Source of the DNA: Porticoccaceae bacterium
Lineage (GTDB): Bacteria; Pseudomonadota; Gammaproteobacteria; Pseudomonadales; Porticoccaceae
Direction: 5' to 3'
DNA: 64,000 nucleotides
NCBI GenBank assembly: GCA_029254005.1
Contig: JAQWYJ010000028.1
Location: forward strand, 47,292 to 111,291
Shown here: piece by piece, positions 44,386 to 56,033 of the stretch
How positions within the stretch are numbered: position 1 is the first letter of the stretch
Layout: each line of letters starts with the position of its first letter
The notes under the pieces: generated by a model
Told to the model about the DNA's origin: nothing
The model's database searches: none
What the model saw: only the letters and a program-made list of their open reading frames with translations
Program-made: the position numbers and the translations under genes

Positions 44386-45855
44386 TTGAAACCCTTTAAA
44401 GTTGTGTTGATAATTACTCTGGTGTTGCTGACTGTGTTGGTTTCTCGTGCACTGTTGCATAATCCAAAGCTTCAGGTTGCCGCAGATCCAGTTGAAATCT
44501 CTCTTGATCAACAGATGTTGGTGTCCCATCTAGCCGAGTCAATACAGTTTCCGACCATATCTTATGAAACTGTTAAAAGCCGAAATTCTCAGGCTTTTGA
44601 TGGGTTCCAAATATGGGTTAGTCAGACTTATCAGCGCCTCCATCAACACTTAACGTTGACTAAATTTAATGATACGTTGCTGTACTTATGGCAGGGATCC
44701 GACACTACATTAAAGCCCATCCTTGTAACGGGTCACTATGATGTGGTTCCTGTCATTCCAGGTACTGAAAAACAATGGAAGCAACCTCCTTTTTCGGGAA
44801 ATATCGAGGGCGGGTATGTATGGGGTCGCGGTGCGCTGGATGACAAGAGTGGCGTTGTTGGTATATTGGAAGCGGTAAACTATCTTCTTGCACAAGGCTT
44901 CCAGCCAAAACGCAGTATTTACCTCAGTTTTGGTCATGATGAAGAAATCGGAGGCCATAATGGCGCAGCACTGGTGGCCGAACATCTTAAGCGCAATCAA
45001 ATACAGCTCGCTTGGTCTCTAGATGAAGGCTCTTTTCTTTTGGATGGATTTATTCCGGGGGTCAACAGATTAGTCGCCGCTGTCAATGTTGCTGAAAAGG
45101 GCTCAACCACACTTCAAATTGTTGGTAAAGCAGAGGGAGGTCATTCATCTATGCCGCCCAACCAGACCGCAGTGGGTGTTTTAGCTGGGGCAATCACCAA
45201 ATTGGAGAATAATCCATTGCATGGTGGGTTAGAAGGTTTGAGTTTGGCAATGTTTGACACTATTAGTCGAGACATGTCCTTTACCCTTAAAATATTATTT
45301 GCCAATCGTTGGTTATTTGGTGGCCTTATCGATCGGTTTTTATCTCAAGATCCATCGACAAATGCCATGCTGAGAACGACTACCGCACCTACAATGCTGT
45401 CGGCAAGTGTAAAACCCAATGTCCTGCCGATCGAGGCTGTAGCTACGGTTAATTTTAGAATTCATCCAAGAGACACTGTCGAGGACGTTTTTGCTCACGT
45501 TAAGAAGATCGTGCAGGATGATAAAGTTGAAGTACGGTCCATGAATTGGGCAGGCTTTGGTCTTGGTCAAGCGGCCTCCAGGGTGTCTAGCTGGGAATCT
45601 GATGGTTATGGCTTTATTGAAAGCTCTGTTCGAGGCGTTTTTGGTAATGTGGTTGTGGCACCGGGCTTAATGGTAGCTGCATCTGATTCTAGGCATTACG
45701 GTAAGGTTGCTGACGATGCCTATCGGTTTAATCCCTTTCCCGTATCAAAGGAGCAAATGACAGGATTCCATGGTACTAATGAGCGTATTAATGCTAAGAG
45801 TTTTATTATGGGGGTGAAGGTCTATATTCGCCTAATAGAGCAGGCCTCCAGTTAG
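44386..45855 (+). CDS. M20 family metallopeptidase (PM20D1/carboxypeptidase S-like)
   Basis: VTGHYDVVPV, GRGALDDKSGVVGILEA, FGHDEEIGG, N-terminal TM. Confidence 0.92.
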   Translation: MKPFKVVLIITLVLLTVLVSRALLHNPKLQVAADPVEISLDQQMLVSHLAESIQFPTISYETVKSRNSQAFDGFQIWVSQTYQRLHQHLTLTKFNDTLLYLWQGSDTTLKPILVTGHYDVVPVIPGTEKQWKQPPFSGNIEGGYVWGRGALDDKSGVVGILEAVNYLLAQGFQPKRSIYLSFGHDEEIGGHNGAALVAEHLKRNQIQLAWSLDEGSFLLDGFIPGVNRLVAAVNVAEKGSTTLQIVGKAEGGHSSMPPNQTAVGVLAGAITKLENNPLHGGLEGLSLAMFDTISRDMSFTLKILFANRWLFGGLIDRFLSQDPSTNAMLRTTTAPTMLSASVKPNVLPIEAVATVNFRIHPRDTVEDVFAHVKKIVQDDKVEVRSMNWAGFGLGQAASRVSSWESDGYGFIESSVRGVFGNVVVAPGLMVAASDSRHYGKVADDAYRFNPFPVSKEQMTGFHGTNERINAKSFIMGVKVYIRLIEQASS

Positions 45856-45868
45856 TGAACATTGTGTT

Positions 45869-46885
45869 GTGCTAAATACTTACTCTTTTACATTGCGTTT
45901 AGTCTTTCTCTTTAGTGCCGTCTTTGTCCAGGAATGCACTCATAGCTCTGATCAAAGAGTTCCAACGCCTCTTTATAAAGCGGATATGAATCCACTTACC
46001 TTAGGTTATGTTGTCTCAGATGCAGTTTCTTCGACTACCCTCAGTAGAAATAAAGTCCGATGGCAGGCAAGTTTTAATGTTGCCAATACCGTCCAGTTAG
46101 AAACTGATGAAAATAGTGAAGAGACGATTTTACTGGATGCTGAGAGCAAAAAAATACGTTTAGGTATTGAATATGGTTTGACTGATGAGTGGATGATCGG
46201 CCTTGACTTGCCCTACATAGAACATAGTCGTGGTAGTCTGGATAGCCCTGTGGATGAGTTTCATAAGATATTTGGTTTCCCAGAGGGCCCAAGAGGTTCA
46301 CGAGAAAAAGGCTTATTGGCGATTAACTACACTAAGCAGGGTCAGCCTTTGGTCCAGCGCACGTCCTCTTCTGCTGGTATTGGAGATATTGGAGTATCAC
46401 TGACTGGTCGTATTATTACGCCTTTTTTAGATCGAGTCACTGTGAGTGGAAAATTTAAATTCCCCACCGGTGACCATAAATTGTTGACTGGTTCTGGTAC
46501 ACATGATGTTGCTTTATGGGTGTCTGTGGTTGATTCCATTGGACAAGACTTTGCTCATTTTTTTACCATTGGCGGTGCACTGATAGAGCAGGATAAAGGT
46601 TTGCTTGAGGATATGCGTGTTGATCACTTTGGATTCTTATCCTATGGTATTGCTTGGCACTTCAATCCATCTATTGATTTAAAAGTTCAGTTAGATAGTC
46701 GTTCAGCTATTTATAATCAGACTGATCTTCTTCCATTAAAGTCTTCAACTGCCGTGAGTATTGGAGCTAGTTTCGCTCTGGGTGACCGTTATCAGCTTGA
46801 TTTGGCGGTAGTTGAGGATATTCATGTTGGTAGTGCTCCTGATGTCGTTTTTCAGCTAAATTTTTTGTCTAAAGCGATTCTTTGA
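45869..46885 (+). CDS. DUF3187 family outer-membrane-like protein
   Basis: GLTDEWMIGLDLPYIEHSRG, SAGIGDIGVSLTGRI; beta-barrel-like pattern. Confidence 0.7.
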   Translation: MLNTYSFTLRLVFLFSAVFVQECTHSSDQRVPTPLYKADMNPLTLGYVVSDAVSSTTLSRNKVRWQASFNVANTVQLETDENSEETILLDAESKKIRLGIEYGLTDEWMIGLDLPYIEHSRGSLDSPVDEFHKIFGFPEGPRGSREKGLLAINYTKQGQPLVQRTSSSAGIGDIGVSLTGRIITPFLDRVTVSGKFKFPTGDHKLLTGSGTHDVALWVSVVDSIGQDFAHFFTIGGALIEQDKGLLEDMRVDHFGFLSYGIAWHFNPSIDLKVQLDSRSAIYNQTDLLPLKSSTAVSIGASFALGDRYQLDLAVVEDIHVGSAPDVVFQLNFLSKAIL

Positions 46886-47016
46886 TTTATCAAGTTAGCG
46901 CCTAGAGAAAATTCTAACTATAGTTGCTGATAAACCGGTTGTGACTGTGACTATTGATAGGTAAACTTCGCGCACTTTTACCCTAAGATAAACTTTACTG
47001 AAATTGGAGATTTTAC

Positions 47017-47442
47017 ATGGCGTCTGAACGCACATTATCGATTATTAAACCTGATGCGGTTGCAAAAAATGTTGTTGGGCAAATTCTTAGTCGTTTCGAA
47101 TCAGCAGGTCTTACTATAATAGCCTGTAAAATGCAGCAGTTGAGCCGTGAACAAGCTGAGGGATTCTATGCTGAGCACAAAGAGCGTGGTTTTTTTGCTG
47201 ATCTTGTGGACTTTATGACTTCTGGGCCTGTCTCAGTACAAGTTCTTGAAGGCGAAGCGGCTATTAAAGCAAACCGTGATCTCATGGGAGCTACTAACCC
47301 TAAAGAAGCTATTGCTGGTACTATTAGAGCTGACTTTGCAGAATCAATTGATGCAAATGCTGTACACGGCTCCGATTCGGAGACCTCTGCGTCACGAGAA
47401 ATTGCATACTTTTTTACTAACGACGAGATTTGCTCGCGTTAG
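47017..47442 (+). CDS. ndk: Nucleoside diphosphate kinase
   Basis: [23 protein letters not shown] active site. Confidence 0.98.
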   Translation: MASERTLSIIKPDAVAKNVVGQILSRFESAGLTIIACKMQQLSREQAEGFYAEHKERGFFADLVDFMTSGPVSVQVLEGEAAIKANRDLMGATNPKEAIAGTIRADFAESIDANAVHGSDSETSASREIAYFFTNDEICSR

Positions 47443-47464
47443 ATAGCAACGTGGTAGAAGGGTT

Positions 47465-48631
47465 ATGTCCCAAGAATCTCTAGAAACAATAGCACACCAA
47501 CAAGCCCAGAAGGCAAAGATTAACCTTTTGGGCTTTTCTACGTCTCGTCTTTACGACTTTTTTGATGAGATTGGTGAGAAACGCTTTAGAGCTACCCAAA
47601 TTATTAAGTGGATTCATCAAGAAGGTCAGTGTGATTTCAGTAAGATGACCAATTTGTCTAAAGATTTGCGTTCAAAACTGGCAGATATTGCTGAAATTAA
47701 ACTTCCTGAGGTGGTCAGCTGCCAAGATTCTATCGATGGAACACGTAAATGGTTGATACGTGTTGACGGTGGCAGCTGCATAGAAATGGTGTATATCCCA
47801 GAGCGAGAGAGAGGTACCCTTTGCGTCTCTTCGCAGATAGGCTGCGCTCTTGATTGCAGTTTTTGCGCAACTGGAAAACAAGGCTTTAACCGCGATCTTA
47901 CTGCAGCTGAAATTATCGGTCAGCTCTGGATAGCTGCTGATTCCTTTGATCAATTTACGCCCAAAGCGAAACGTCGAGTTTCTAACGTAGTAATGATGGG
48001 TATGGGCGAGCCACTAATGAACTTTGATAATGTCGTTGATGCGATGAGTATAATGCTTGAAGACAATGCTTATGGTCTATCAAAACGACGGGTCACATTG
48101 AGTACATCTGGAGTGGTTCCGCAGCTTGACAAGCTTGCTGATGTCAGTGATGTGTCTTTGGCTATTTCTTTGCACGCCCCAAATGATGAATTACGAAATC
48201 AACTGGTTCCGATTAACCGAAAGTATCCACTTGCCCAGTTTATTGAAAGCGCACAAAATTATATTGAAAAAATGCCAGATAATCGTCGAAAAGTAACCGT
48301 AGAGTATACGTTGATGGACCAGATTAATGATCGTTCTATCCATGCTAGGGAACTGGCAGTGTTACTTAAGGACTTGCCCTGTAAAATAAATCTTATACCG
48401 TTTAATTCGTTTCCTGGATCCGACTACAAAACGGTCACGAAGACCGCACTTAATCGGTTTCGCGACATTCTCATGGCAGAGGGTTACACTGTAACCGTAA
48501 GAACTACTCGTGGGGATGATATAGCTGCAGCTTGTGGGCAGTTAGCAGGTGAGGTTAATGATCGAACAAAGCGCCAAGCACGCTATAAAAAACGTCTAGA
48601 CGAAATTCAGCCGATTAATATAGTAGGATAA
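47465..48631 (+). CDS. rlmN: 23S rRNA/tRNA adenine C2-methyltransferase RlmN
   Basis: [19 protein letters not shown] radical SAM motif. Confidence 0.97.
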   Translation: MSQESLETIAHQQAQKAKINLLGFSTSRLYDFFDEIGEKRFRATQIIKWIHQEGQCDFSKMTNLSKDLRSKLADIAEIKLPEVVSCQDSIDGTRKWLIRVDGGSCIEMVYIPERERGTLCVSSQIGCALDCSFCATGKQGFNRDLTAAEIIGQLWIAADSFDQFTPKAKRRVSNVVMMGMGEPLMNFDNVVDAMSIMLEDNAYGLSKRRVTLSTSGVVPQLDKLADVSDVSLAISLHAPNDELRNQLVPINRKYPLAQFIESAQNYIEKMPDNRRKVTVEYTLMDQINDRSIHARELAVLLKDLPCKINLIPFNSFPGSDYKTVTKTALNRFRDILMAEGYTVTVRTTRGDDIAAACGQLAGEVNDRTKRQARYKKRLDEIQPINIVG

Positions 48632-48692
48632 CTACAGCTGATTACACGTTTTTGAGGGTGAAATTTTGTGGGGATAAAAAGGGCATCAGCTA

Positions 48693-49493
48693 ATGTATTT
48701 CAATATTATCAAAGCAATTAATAAAAAATGTTACTTGCTGCTCTTTTTGCTAGCCGCCATCTTGCTGTCAGGTTGCGCTAACAATGAGTCTCAAGCCTCT
48801 CCTCAGAGGTTGGATAATGTCACTGGTTTCAATCTGCATGTTAATTTAGCTAAGCAATATGTTGCCATCAATAACCGTGATCTAGCAAGGGTCCATCTTG
48901 ATAAAGCCGAAAGATTTATAGTTCAACAACATCAAAAATCACAACTTTACAATGCTTATGCCCTGTTATACCAGAGTGAATCTGAATTTAGATTGGCCGA
49001 GGAATATTATAGAAAGGGCATTAAAAGTAACCCAAATGATTCAACAGTACGATATAATTTTGGGTCGTTTTTATTTGGCCAAAAGCGGTATCAAAAATCT
49101 ATTGATGAGATGTTGATCGTCAGTTCAGATCTGAATTATTCGCGCAGGCCACAGGCGTTTTATTTTGTAGGAATGTCGCAGGAAAAACTGGGTAATTATG
49201 CAGCTGCAGTGCAAGCGTTTAAGAGAACTATTGTTTTATCGCCGCAGTTCTTACTCGGTTATTTGCAATTAAGTAAAATATATTTTCTGCAGAAGCAATA
49301 TCAGCCTGCTCAGGCGGCTATGGAGTATTATATGGCACAAAATACTGAACTAACGGCAGAAAATGTTTGGTTGTTAATTAAGATTAATTTTGCCCTAGGT
49401 GATATGGATTCTGTAAATGATAATGGCAGGTTGTTAACGCGATTGTTTCCAGAGTCATCACAAGTGCAAAAATTTACACAGTTGACCCAATGA
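48693..49493 (+). CDS. pilF: PilF/PilW TPR lipoprotein
   Basis: Lipobox LLSGC, TPR repeats, position downstream of rlmN. Confidence 0.88.
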   Translation: MYFNIIKAINKKCYLLLFLLAAILLSGCANNESQASPQRLDNVTGFNLHVNLAKQYVAINNRDLARVHLDKAERFIVQQHQKSQLYNAYALLYQSESEFRLAEEYYRKGIKSNPNDSTVRYNFGSFLFGQKRYQKSIDEMLIVSSDLNYSRRPQAFYFVGMSQEKLGNYAAAVQAFKRTIVLSPQFLLGYLQLSKIYFLQKQYQPAQAAMEYYMAQNTELTAENVWLLIKINFALGDMDSVNDNGRLLTRLFPESSQVQKFTQLTQ

Positions 49494-49553
49494 CTATGTT
49501 TAGATTTATGTCCTATTAGGCAGTTTAATTTAGAATAAGAGAGTAATACGGTT

Positions 49554-50681
49554 GTGAGTTTTAGTGAGTCGCCCATCGTACGTCGAAAATCCAAGCAGAT
49601 TAAGGTTGGCGATGTCGCTGTGGGCGGTGATGCGCCTATCTCTGTTCAAAGTATGACCAACACTCCCACCTCAGATGTTGATGCGACGGTCGCACAAATA
49701 GAATCGATTCAGCTGGCGGGTGCCGATATTGTGAGGGTATCAGTGCCGTCATTAGCTGAGGCTGAAGCCTTTGGAGAAATTCGCAAAAGAGTGTCGTTAC
49801 CCCTAATTGCAGACATCCATTTCGATCACAAAATTGCACTTAGAGTAGCTGATTTAGGCGTTGACTGCTTAAGAATAAATCCGGGTAATATTAGCCGTGA
49901 AGATAGACTCAAAGAAGTTATAACCAAAGCGAAAGACTTAAATATTCCAATTCGAATTGGCGTTAATGCTGGCTCTTTAGGAAGAGATTTACTACGTAAA
50001 TATGGTGAGCCAACAGCAGAAGCTATGGTTGAATCTGCTATGCGAAATGTAGATAGATTAGATAAATATGATTTTCAGAATTTCAAAGTAAGCGTAAAAG
50101 CTTCAGAAATTTTTATGGCTCAGGCGGCCTATAGAGATCTTGCCAAGCGCATAGATCAACCTTTACATCTAGGTATTACAGAGGCTGGAGGATTGCGCTC
50201 AGGCACCGTAAAATCGGCTATCGGATTAGGTGCTTTGCTACTTGAGGGTATTGGCGATACCGTACGTATATCACTAGCTGCCGACCCTGCTGAGGAAGCT
50301 AGGGTCGCTTGGGCTATGCTTCGTAGTCTGCGGCTAAGATCTAAAGGGATCAATTTTATCGCTTGCCCGAGCTGTTCTAGGCAAAATTTTGATGTTATTT
50401 CAACCGTTAATGCCCTCGAGTCTCGGCTAGAAGATATTACTGTGCCCATGGATGTCTCAATTATTGGCTGTATTGTGAATGGACCGGGTGAAGCAAAGAT
50501 CTCTGATTTTGGTTTGACCGGAGGAACACCAGCAAACTTAGTTTACCTTGACGGCATTCCTGACCACAAAATTAGTCAAGAAAACTTGGTGGATCAGTTA
50601 GAATCTGAAATTCGGGCTAAGGCAGCTGCGCTGGAGATTCAAAGAGCCCATGACGCCGACCAGATAATAGCGAAGGGTTGA
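49554..50681 (+). CDS. ispG: 4-hydroxy-3-methylbut-2-enyl diphosphate synthase
   Basis: [44 protein letters not shown]. Confidence 0.97.
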   Translation: MSFSESPIVRRKSKQIKVGDVAVGGDAPISVQSMTNTPTSDVDATVAQIESIQLAGADIVRVSVPSLAEAEAFGEIRKRVSLPLIADIHFDHKIALRVADLGVDCLRINPGNISREDRLKEVITKAKDLNIPIRIGVNAGSLGRDLLRKYGEPTAEAMVESAMRNVDRLDKYDFQNFKVSVKASEIFMAQAAYRDLAKRIDQPLHLGITEAGGLRSGTVKSAIGLGALLLEGIGDTVRISLAADPAEEARVAWAMLRSLRLRSKGINFIACPSCSRQNFDVISTVNALESRLEDITVPMDVSIIGCIVNGPGEAKISDFGLTGGTPANLVYLDGIPDHKISQENLVDQLESEIRAKAAALEIQRAHDADQIIAKG

Positions 50682-50689
50682 TAGGCCTT

Positions 50690-51967
50690 ATGACAAAAAT
50701 TCAATCACTTCGGGGAATGCATGATCTATTGCCGGATCAAACCGCTACCTGGCAGTACTTTGAAAAAATAATTGCTGAAATTTTAGAGCGTTATAGCTAT
50801 CAAGAGATTCGTTTTCCAATTTTGGAACAAACGGAACTTTTTAAGCGCTCTGTGGGTGAGGCAACAGACATTGTAGAAAAAGAAATGTATAGCTTTGATG
50901 ATCGCAATGGCGACTCGTTAAGCCTAAGACCAGAGGGTACTGCCGGATGCGTGCGTGCCTGTATGCAGAACGGATTATTGCATAATCAGACGCAGCGATT
51001 ATGGTATGCCGGTCCGATGTTTCGCCATGAGCGCCCACAAAAAGGTCGTCAACGACAGTTTCACCAGATTGGGGTTGAAGCGTTTGGTTTAAAGGGGCCT
51101 GATATTGATGCTGAACTAATATTGCTGACCTCAAGATTTTGGAAAGCCCTAAAAATTGATCATGCAGTGACCTTACAAATCAATTCCTTGGGAACCAGTG
51201 AGGATCGTCTGCGCTTTAAAGATGAATTAGTGAGCTACCTCATTAAGAATTTTGAGCAGCTCGATAAGGATAGCCAACGGCGTCTAAGTACGAACCCAAT
51301 GCGAATTTTGGACAGCAAAAATCCAGCAACTCAGACTCTACTTGAAGGTGCTCCGGTTCTTGCCGATTTTATCGATGACGAATCTCGCAACCATTTTTCT
51401 AATGTGCTTGCTGTACTCGAAGCTGCGGGAGTGCCGTTTGAAATTAATCACAAGCTCGTGCGAGGACTAGACTATTATTCAAAAACAGTTTTTGAATGGG
51501 TAACAACTAGTTTAGGTGCCCAGGGTACCATCTGTGGCGGTGGCCGTTACGATGGTTTGGTCGAACAGTTTGGTGGTAAGCCATGCCCAGGCGTAGGTTT
51601 TGCAATGGGAGTTGAGCGACTCGTACTTTTACTCGAAGCACTTGGCGTGGTGCCATCATCTGTTTCACATGCCGTAGATGTGTATATTATTGCGGGTTCA
51701 GAGCATACTATACCCTCAATGGTATTGGCTGACAGACTAAGAGACCAATGTCCGGCGTTGCGAATAGAAAGTCACTGTGGTGGTGGTAGTTTTAAATCAC
51801 AGATTAAAAAGGCGGATAAAAGCGGTGCCGATATTGCATTAGTCTTGGGCGAACAAGAGCTATCTGATGGTACTGTTGGGGTGAAGTATCTCAGAAAACA
51901 ACATCCACAAGAGTCTGTTGTCCAAACAGGATTGGCAGATTTATTAAATTCATTTTTTACTGATTGA
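50690..51967 (+). CDS. hisS: Histidyl-tRNA synthetase (listed ORF begins at 50678)
   Basis: [41 protein letters not shown]. Confidence 0.98.
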   Translation: MTKIQSLRGMHDLLPDQTATWQYFEKIIAEILERYSYQEIRFPILEQTELFKRSVGEATDIVEKEMYSFDDRNGDSLSLRPEGTAGCVRACMQNGLLHNQTQRLWYAGPMFRHERPQKGRQRQFHQIGVEAFGLKGPDIDAELILLTSRFWKALKIDHAVTLQINSLGTSEDRLRFKDELVSYLIKNFEQLDKDSQRRLSTNPMRILDSKNPATQTLLEGAPVLADFIDDESRNHFSNVLAVLEAAGVPFEINHKLVRGLDYYSKTVFEWVTTSLGAQGTICGGGRYDGLVEQFGGKPCPGVGFAMGVERLVLLLEALGVVPSSVSHAVDVYIIAGSEHTIPSMVLADRLRDQCPALRIESHCGGGSFKSQIKKADKSGADIALVLGEQELSDGTVGVKYLRKQHPQESVVQTGLADLLNSFFTD

Positions 51968-51976
51968 GGAACAATC

Positions 51977-52708
51977 GTGGCTGAAGAACGAACTGACGAG
52001 GAACAAATTGAGGCATTGAAACTGTGGTGGGCGGAGAACGGTATGAAAACTATCGCCGCTATTGTTTTGGTTGTGGGTGGTTATTTTGGATGGGAGTCTT
52101 GGACTCAGACAGTGAAGGCAGAGTCCGAGCAAGCTTCAAAAATTTGGCAGGATACTTTGGCCATTGCTGAAACAGAACAGTCTGGCAATTCACTTAATGA
52201 AGAGCAAAAAGAAACTATTAATGAAAACATAGCATTACTAAAATCGGATCACAGTAAGACCGGATACGCACACTTTGCGGCAACACTTAAAGCAAAATTG
52301 GCCGTAGAGTCTGGCGATTTAGATACTGCAGCTACCGAATTGCAATGGTCTTTAGATAATGGGCCTGTGCCGGCGACACAAACAATTGTGAAATTACGTT
52401 TGGCTCGTGTTGAGGCTGCAAGAGGTAATTTTGATATTGCGCTTCAGATGCTTCAGGGCGTTGATGCCGGGGCTCATAAAGCTGCCTTTGATGAAGCTAG
52501 AGGCGATTTTCATCGACAACTTGGCAATGATGCCGCTGCATATACTGCTTATGAATCTGCTATGGCAGCTAGTCAATCCTCAGATCCTATTGTAAGAAAT
52601 GTTTTGGCTTTAAAGCTTGGCCAGGTGCGTTCGGCTTCGCCGGATCTCGCTTCGGATTCTGCGGTAGTTGAAACGACTGATTCTGCTGTCGTGGAGACAG
52701 TTAAATGA
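51977..52708 (+). CDS. yfgM: YfgM-like TPR ancillary SecYEG/BAM protein
   Basis: N-terminal TM after TDEEQIEALKLWWAENG; hisS-yfgM-bamB order. Confidence 0.9.
   Translation: MAEERTDEEQIEALKLWWAENGMKTIAAIVLVVGGYFGWESWTQTVKAESEQASKIWQDTLAIAETEQSGNSLNEEQKETINENIALLKSDHSKTGYAHFAATLKAKLAVESGDLDTAATELQWSLDNGPVPATQTIVKLRLARVEAARGNFDIALQMLQGVDAGAHKAAFDEARGDFHRQLGNDAAAYTAYESAMAASQSSDPIVRNVLALKLGQVRSASPDLASDSAVVETTDSAVVETVK
52655..52699 (+). repeat. Two-copy coding repeat (DSAVVET x2) at the yfgM 3' end
   Basis: GATTCTGCGGTAGTTGAAACG / GATTCTGCTGTCGTGGAGACA. Confidence 0.7.
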
Positions 52709-53847
52709 GAAAACTAAGCCTGCTTTGCTGCCTATTACTGCTCTCAGGATGCAGTTGGTTTAGCGACGATGAGGATGCAGCTATTACACCGGCGGAACTC
52801 GTTGATTTCACCAGTGAAGTTTCCATCACGCGTGCCTGGTCGGCCAACATAGGTTCCGGTACTAAGAGTTATTTAATTAGTTTGCGTCCAGCGGCGAGTG
52901 AGGATACTGTTTTTGCATCTGACTATGATGGTACTGTCACTGCATTAGATATCAGCACCGGAGAACAGCGTTGGCAGGTTGCTCTTGAGGCGATGGTAAC
53001 GGGAGGTGTAGGGTACGGCCATCAAATGGTGATGGTAGGGACAATAGAAGGTATGGTATACGCTTTGGATGCGGCTGACGGGTCTATCTTGTGGACAACT
53101 AAGGTAAGCTCCGAGGTGCTTTCAAGTCCCAAAACTAATGGCGAAATTGTTGTTGTGCATAGTATTGACAATCAAATGGTTGCTCTGGATGCACGATCTG
53201 GAGAAGAGCGTTGGCGACATAATGGCGAGGCGCCTATTTTAAGTGTTCGCGGGACTAGCGAATCTATTGTTACAGATACGATGGTTTTGTCAGGTTTTGA
53301 TTCTGGCAAATTGATTGCATTTAATGCAAGCAATGGCTCGATTACCTGGGAAACAAGAGTAGCACTTCCCAAAGGAAGAACCGAACTTGAGCGTATGGTG
53401 GATATTGACGGTGAGCCTCTGTTAGTGGGTGATGTCATCTATGCGGTTACTTATCAGGGTCGTATTGGTGCCATTAGTCGAGGTACTGGAAGAGATTTAT
53501 GGTCTCAGGATACTTCATCACATCATGCGCCAGCCCACTTTTCGGGTCAAATCTATGTGAGCGCTGCGGAAGATGCAATTGAAGCATTTAAAGCGGGTAG
53601 CGGTAAGTCTATGTGGCGTAATGATCAGCTCTTTTTACGCCGAGTAACAGGTCCTGTGGCTACTGCAGGCACTATTGCTGTTGCTGATGCTGATGGCTAT
53701 CTACATGTGCTTGATGCAGATGATGGACACTTTATTGGTCGGACAAAAATTGACAGCAGCGGTGTTAGCAGCCCAATGCTAAGTGTGGCTGATAGTCTTA
53801 TTGTGCAGGCTAACAATGGCACTCTGAGTGCATATAAAATTCAATAG
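52705..53847 (+). CDS. bamB: Outer membrane assembly lipoprotein BamB
   Basis: Lipobox LLLSGC; PQQ-like beta-propeller repeats. Confidence 0.96.
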   Translation: MRKLSLLCCLLLLSGCSWFSDDEDAAITPAELVDFTSEVSITRAWSANIGSGTKSYLISLRPAASEDTVFASDYDGTVTALDISTGEQRWQVALEAMVTGGVGYGHQMVMVGTIEGMVYALDAADGSILWTTKVSSEVLSSPKTNGEIVVVHSIDNQMVALDARSGEERWRHNGEAPILSVRGTSESIVTDTMVLSGFDSGKLIAFNASNGSITWETRVALPKGRTELERMVDIDGEPLLVGDVIYAVTYQGRIGAISRGTGRDLWSQDTSSHHAPAHFSGQIYVSAAEDAIEAFKAGSGKSMWRNDQLFLRRVTGPVATAGTIAVADADGYLHVLDADDGHFIGRTKIDSSGVSSPMLSVADSLIVQANNGTLSAYKIQ

Positions 53848-53872
53848 CGATAAATCTTGTTAATTACAGTAG

Positions 53873-53902
53873 AATGCCGCTACCAAACCTAGCGGCATTT
53901 TT
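53873..53902 (+). terminator. Rho-independent terminator between bamB and der
   Basis: AATGCCGCTA-CCAAACC-TAGCGGCATTTTT, perfect 10-bp stem plus T-run. Confidence 0.88.
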
Positions 53903-53908
53903 AATTCT

Positions 53909-55318
53909 ATGATTCCTGTTATAGCCCTTGTTGGGCGCCCAAATGTAGGAAAGTCTACACTCTTTAATCGACTCACGCGCAGTCGAGATGCTCTGGTGGC
54001 TAATTATTCTGGACTAACCAGAGATCGTAAGTATGGCGATGGAGAAATGTTTGATCGTCGTTTTATGGTCATTGATACTGGAGGTATTAGTGGCGAAGAG
54101 GAAGGTATCGATGCCGAGATGGCTGATCAGTCCTTATTGGCAATGGATGAAGCCGATATTGTTTTGTTTATTGTTGATTGCCGCGCAGGCGTAACGTCGG
54201 CGGATTTCATGATTGCAGACAAATTACGTCGCAAAAATCGTAAAGTATATTTAGTCGCGAACAAAATTGATGGCTTAGACCCAGCTGCTGCCCTAGCTGA
54301 CTTTTACCAGATGGGTTTCTCCGGTATGTATCCTACTACCGCGACGCATGGTAGAGGGGTACGTTCGATGATGGAAGAGGTTCTGGCCACTTACCCTGAG
54401 TACATTGAACCGGAGGATAATGATTCTAACAGTATTAAAATTGGTGTCGTAGGAAGGCCAAATGTAGGTAAGTCGACTTTAGTAAACCGTCTTTTAGGTG
54501 AGGAGCGGGTGGTTGTTTATGATCAGCCTGGAACGACCAGAGACAGTGTCTATATTGAGTACGAGCGACACGGCAAAAATTATACTCTTATTGACACCGC
54601 TGGTATCAGAAAACGCAAAAATGTAAAACTTGCCGTAGAAAAATTCTCTATTGTTAAAACACTGCAAGCCATTGACGATGCCAATGTCGTGATTCTGATG
54701 GTAGATGCCCATGAGGGGTTGGTCGATCAAGATTTACATCTTATGGGTTCAGTTATTGATGCTGGACGTGGTTTAGTTATTGGAATTAATAAGTGGGATG
54801 GCCTTGATGCAGATAAAAAAGAACATATTAAGATAGAGATTAAACGAAGACTACAGTTTGCAGAGTTTGCTGATGTTCACTTTATTTCGGCCCTGCATGG
54901 CTCTGGTGTTGGTAATCTTTATGATTCCATTGGTGCAGCGTACAGTGCCGCTACAGATACTTTGAGTGCCTCAAGACTAACAAAAGTGTTGGAAGGCGCG
55001 GTTGAAGAGCATCAGCCACCGATGGTGCATGGACGACGGGTTAAGTTACGATTCGCCCATGCGGGAGGACGTAACCCTCCGGTAATCATTATTCACGGCA
55101 ACCAAACTGATTCTGTTCCAGCACAGTACACTCGATATCTTGAGAAAATTTTCCGGCGAGAGCTTGGTCTTCACGGCACGCCTGTTCGTGTGGAGTACCG
55201 AACTGGCGATAATCCCTATAAAACTAAGGCCGCTACTGCCAATGACGGCAGTGGCAGAACCCGTAAAAAGGTGGTTAAGTACAGCAAGCGCAATGATGCT
55301 AGTCAAAAGCGTAAGTAA
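53909..55318 (+). CDS. der: GTPase Der (EngA)
   Basis: Two G-domains: [15 protein letters not shown] and [15 protein letters not shown]. Confidence 0.98.
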   Translation: MIPVIALVGRPNVGKSTLFNRLTRSRDALVANYSGLTRDRKYGDGEMFDRRFMVIDTGGISGEEEGIDAEMADQSLLAMDEADIVLFIVDCRAGVTSADFMIADKLRRKNRKVYLVANKIDGLDPAAALADFYQMGFSGMYPTTATHGRGVRSMMEEVLATYPEYIEPEDNDSNSIKIGVVGRPNVGKSTLVNRLLGEERVVVYDQPGTTRDSVYIEYERHGKNYTLIDTAGIRKRKNVKLAVEKFSIVKTLQAIDDANVVILMVDAHEGLVDQDLHLMGSVIDAGRGLVIGINKWDGLDADKKEHIKIEIKRRLQFAEFADVHFISALHGSGVGNLYDSIGAAYSAATDTLSASRLTKVLEGAVEEHQPPMVHGRRVKLRFAHAGGRNPPVIIIHGNQTDSVPAQYTRYLEKIFRRELGLHGTPVRVEYRTGDNPYKTKAATANDGSGRTRKKVVKYSKRNDASQKRK

Positions 55319-55420
55319 ACGAGAGTAGTAGAGCCCAATTTGTTCAAGGTATTAAGCTTGTCTGGGTAGATTACGATGCTGTTGATGATCAAACCATAAT
55401 GACTAATTGGTTAGATGGCG

Positions 55421-55894
55421 CTAGATGTGATTCAGCGGTAGCTGAGTTCTATGTACCACCTGCCTTAAAATGAAGCTTGTTTTAATGCTGTTCACGCCTT
55501 TTATTTGATTGAGTTTATTGAGCAAAAATTTCTGATAATAATCCATGTTTGGCATTACTACTTTTAGTAAATAATCAGTGTCACTGCCAGTTATTAACGA
55601 GCATTCAATAACTTCTGGCCAACTTGTTATTTTGCTATCGAAATTATCTAACCGATCAGGACTTTGATGGTCTAGGCTAACAGCAATATAAATGCTGATG
55701 GGCAAACCAATTTTTCGTTGATCAAGCACAGTCACCTGGCGGCTAATTATGCCGCTGTCTTCAAGTAGTTTTACTCGGCGCGCGCAGGGTGATGGAGATA
55801 ATCCTACTCTTTCAGATAGTTCTAGATTGTTTATGCTGCCATCAGCTTGAATTTCTTCAAGTATCCTTTTATCTAAACGATCGATTTTTAACAT
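55421..55894 (-). CDS. Lrp/AsnC family regulator
   Basis: LDKRILEEIQADGSINNLELSERVGLSPSPCARRVKLLEDSGII HTH. Confidence 0.95.
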   Translation of the reverse strand: MLKIDRLDKRILEEIQADGSINNLELSERVGLSPSPCARRVKLLEDSGIISRQVTVLDQRKIGLPISIYIAVSLDHQSPDRLDNFDSKITSWPEVIECSLITGSDTDYLLKVVMPNMDYYQKFLLNKLNQIKGVNSIKTSFILRQVVHRTQLPLNHI

Positions 55895-55983
55895 TGATTT
55901 TTAATCCTAATATTACGTAAATTACTGGTGATGTTAGCTATTATAAATACAAATATAAAGCAAAAAGAAATGATATAGCCACA

Positions 55984-55999
55984 ATAGTAGTATTACTAT
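55984..55999. promoter_or_regulatory. Palindrome ATAGTAGTATTACTAT in the lrp/megL intergenic region, candidate Lrp-type operator
   Basis: Perfect 6-bp arms within the AT-rich divergent promoter region. Confidence 0.45.
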
Positions 56000-56033
56000 A
56001 CATGTAATTGTAACGATAATGTTGAGGTTAACT

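Noticed and set aside
55319-55473. Open plus-strand frame after der ([52 protein letters not shown])
   Set aside because: No good start codon and its end lies antisense to the Lrp gene; an open frame this short can occur by chance.
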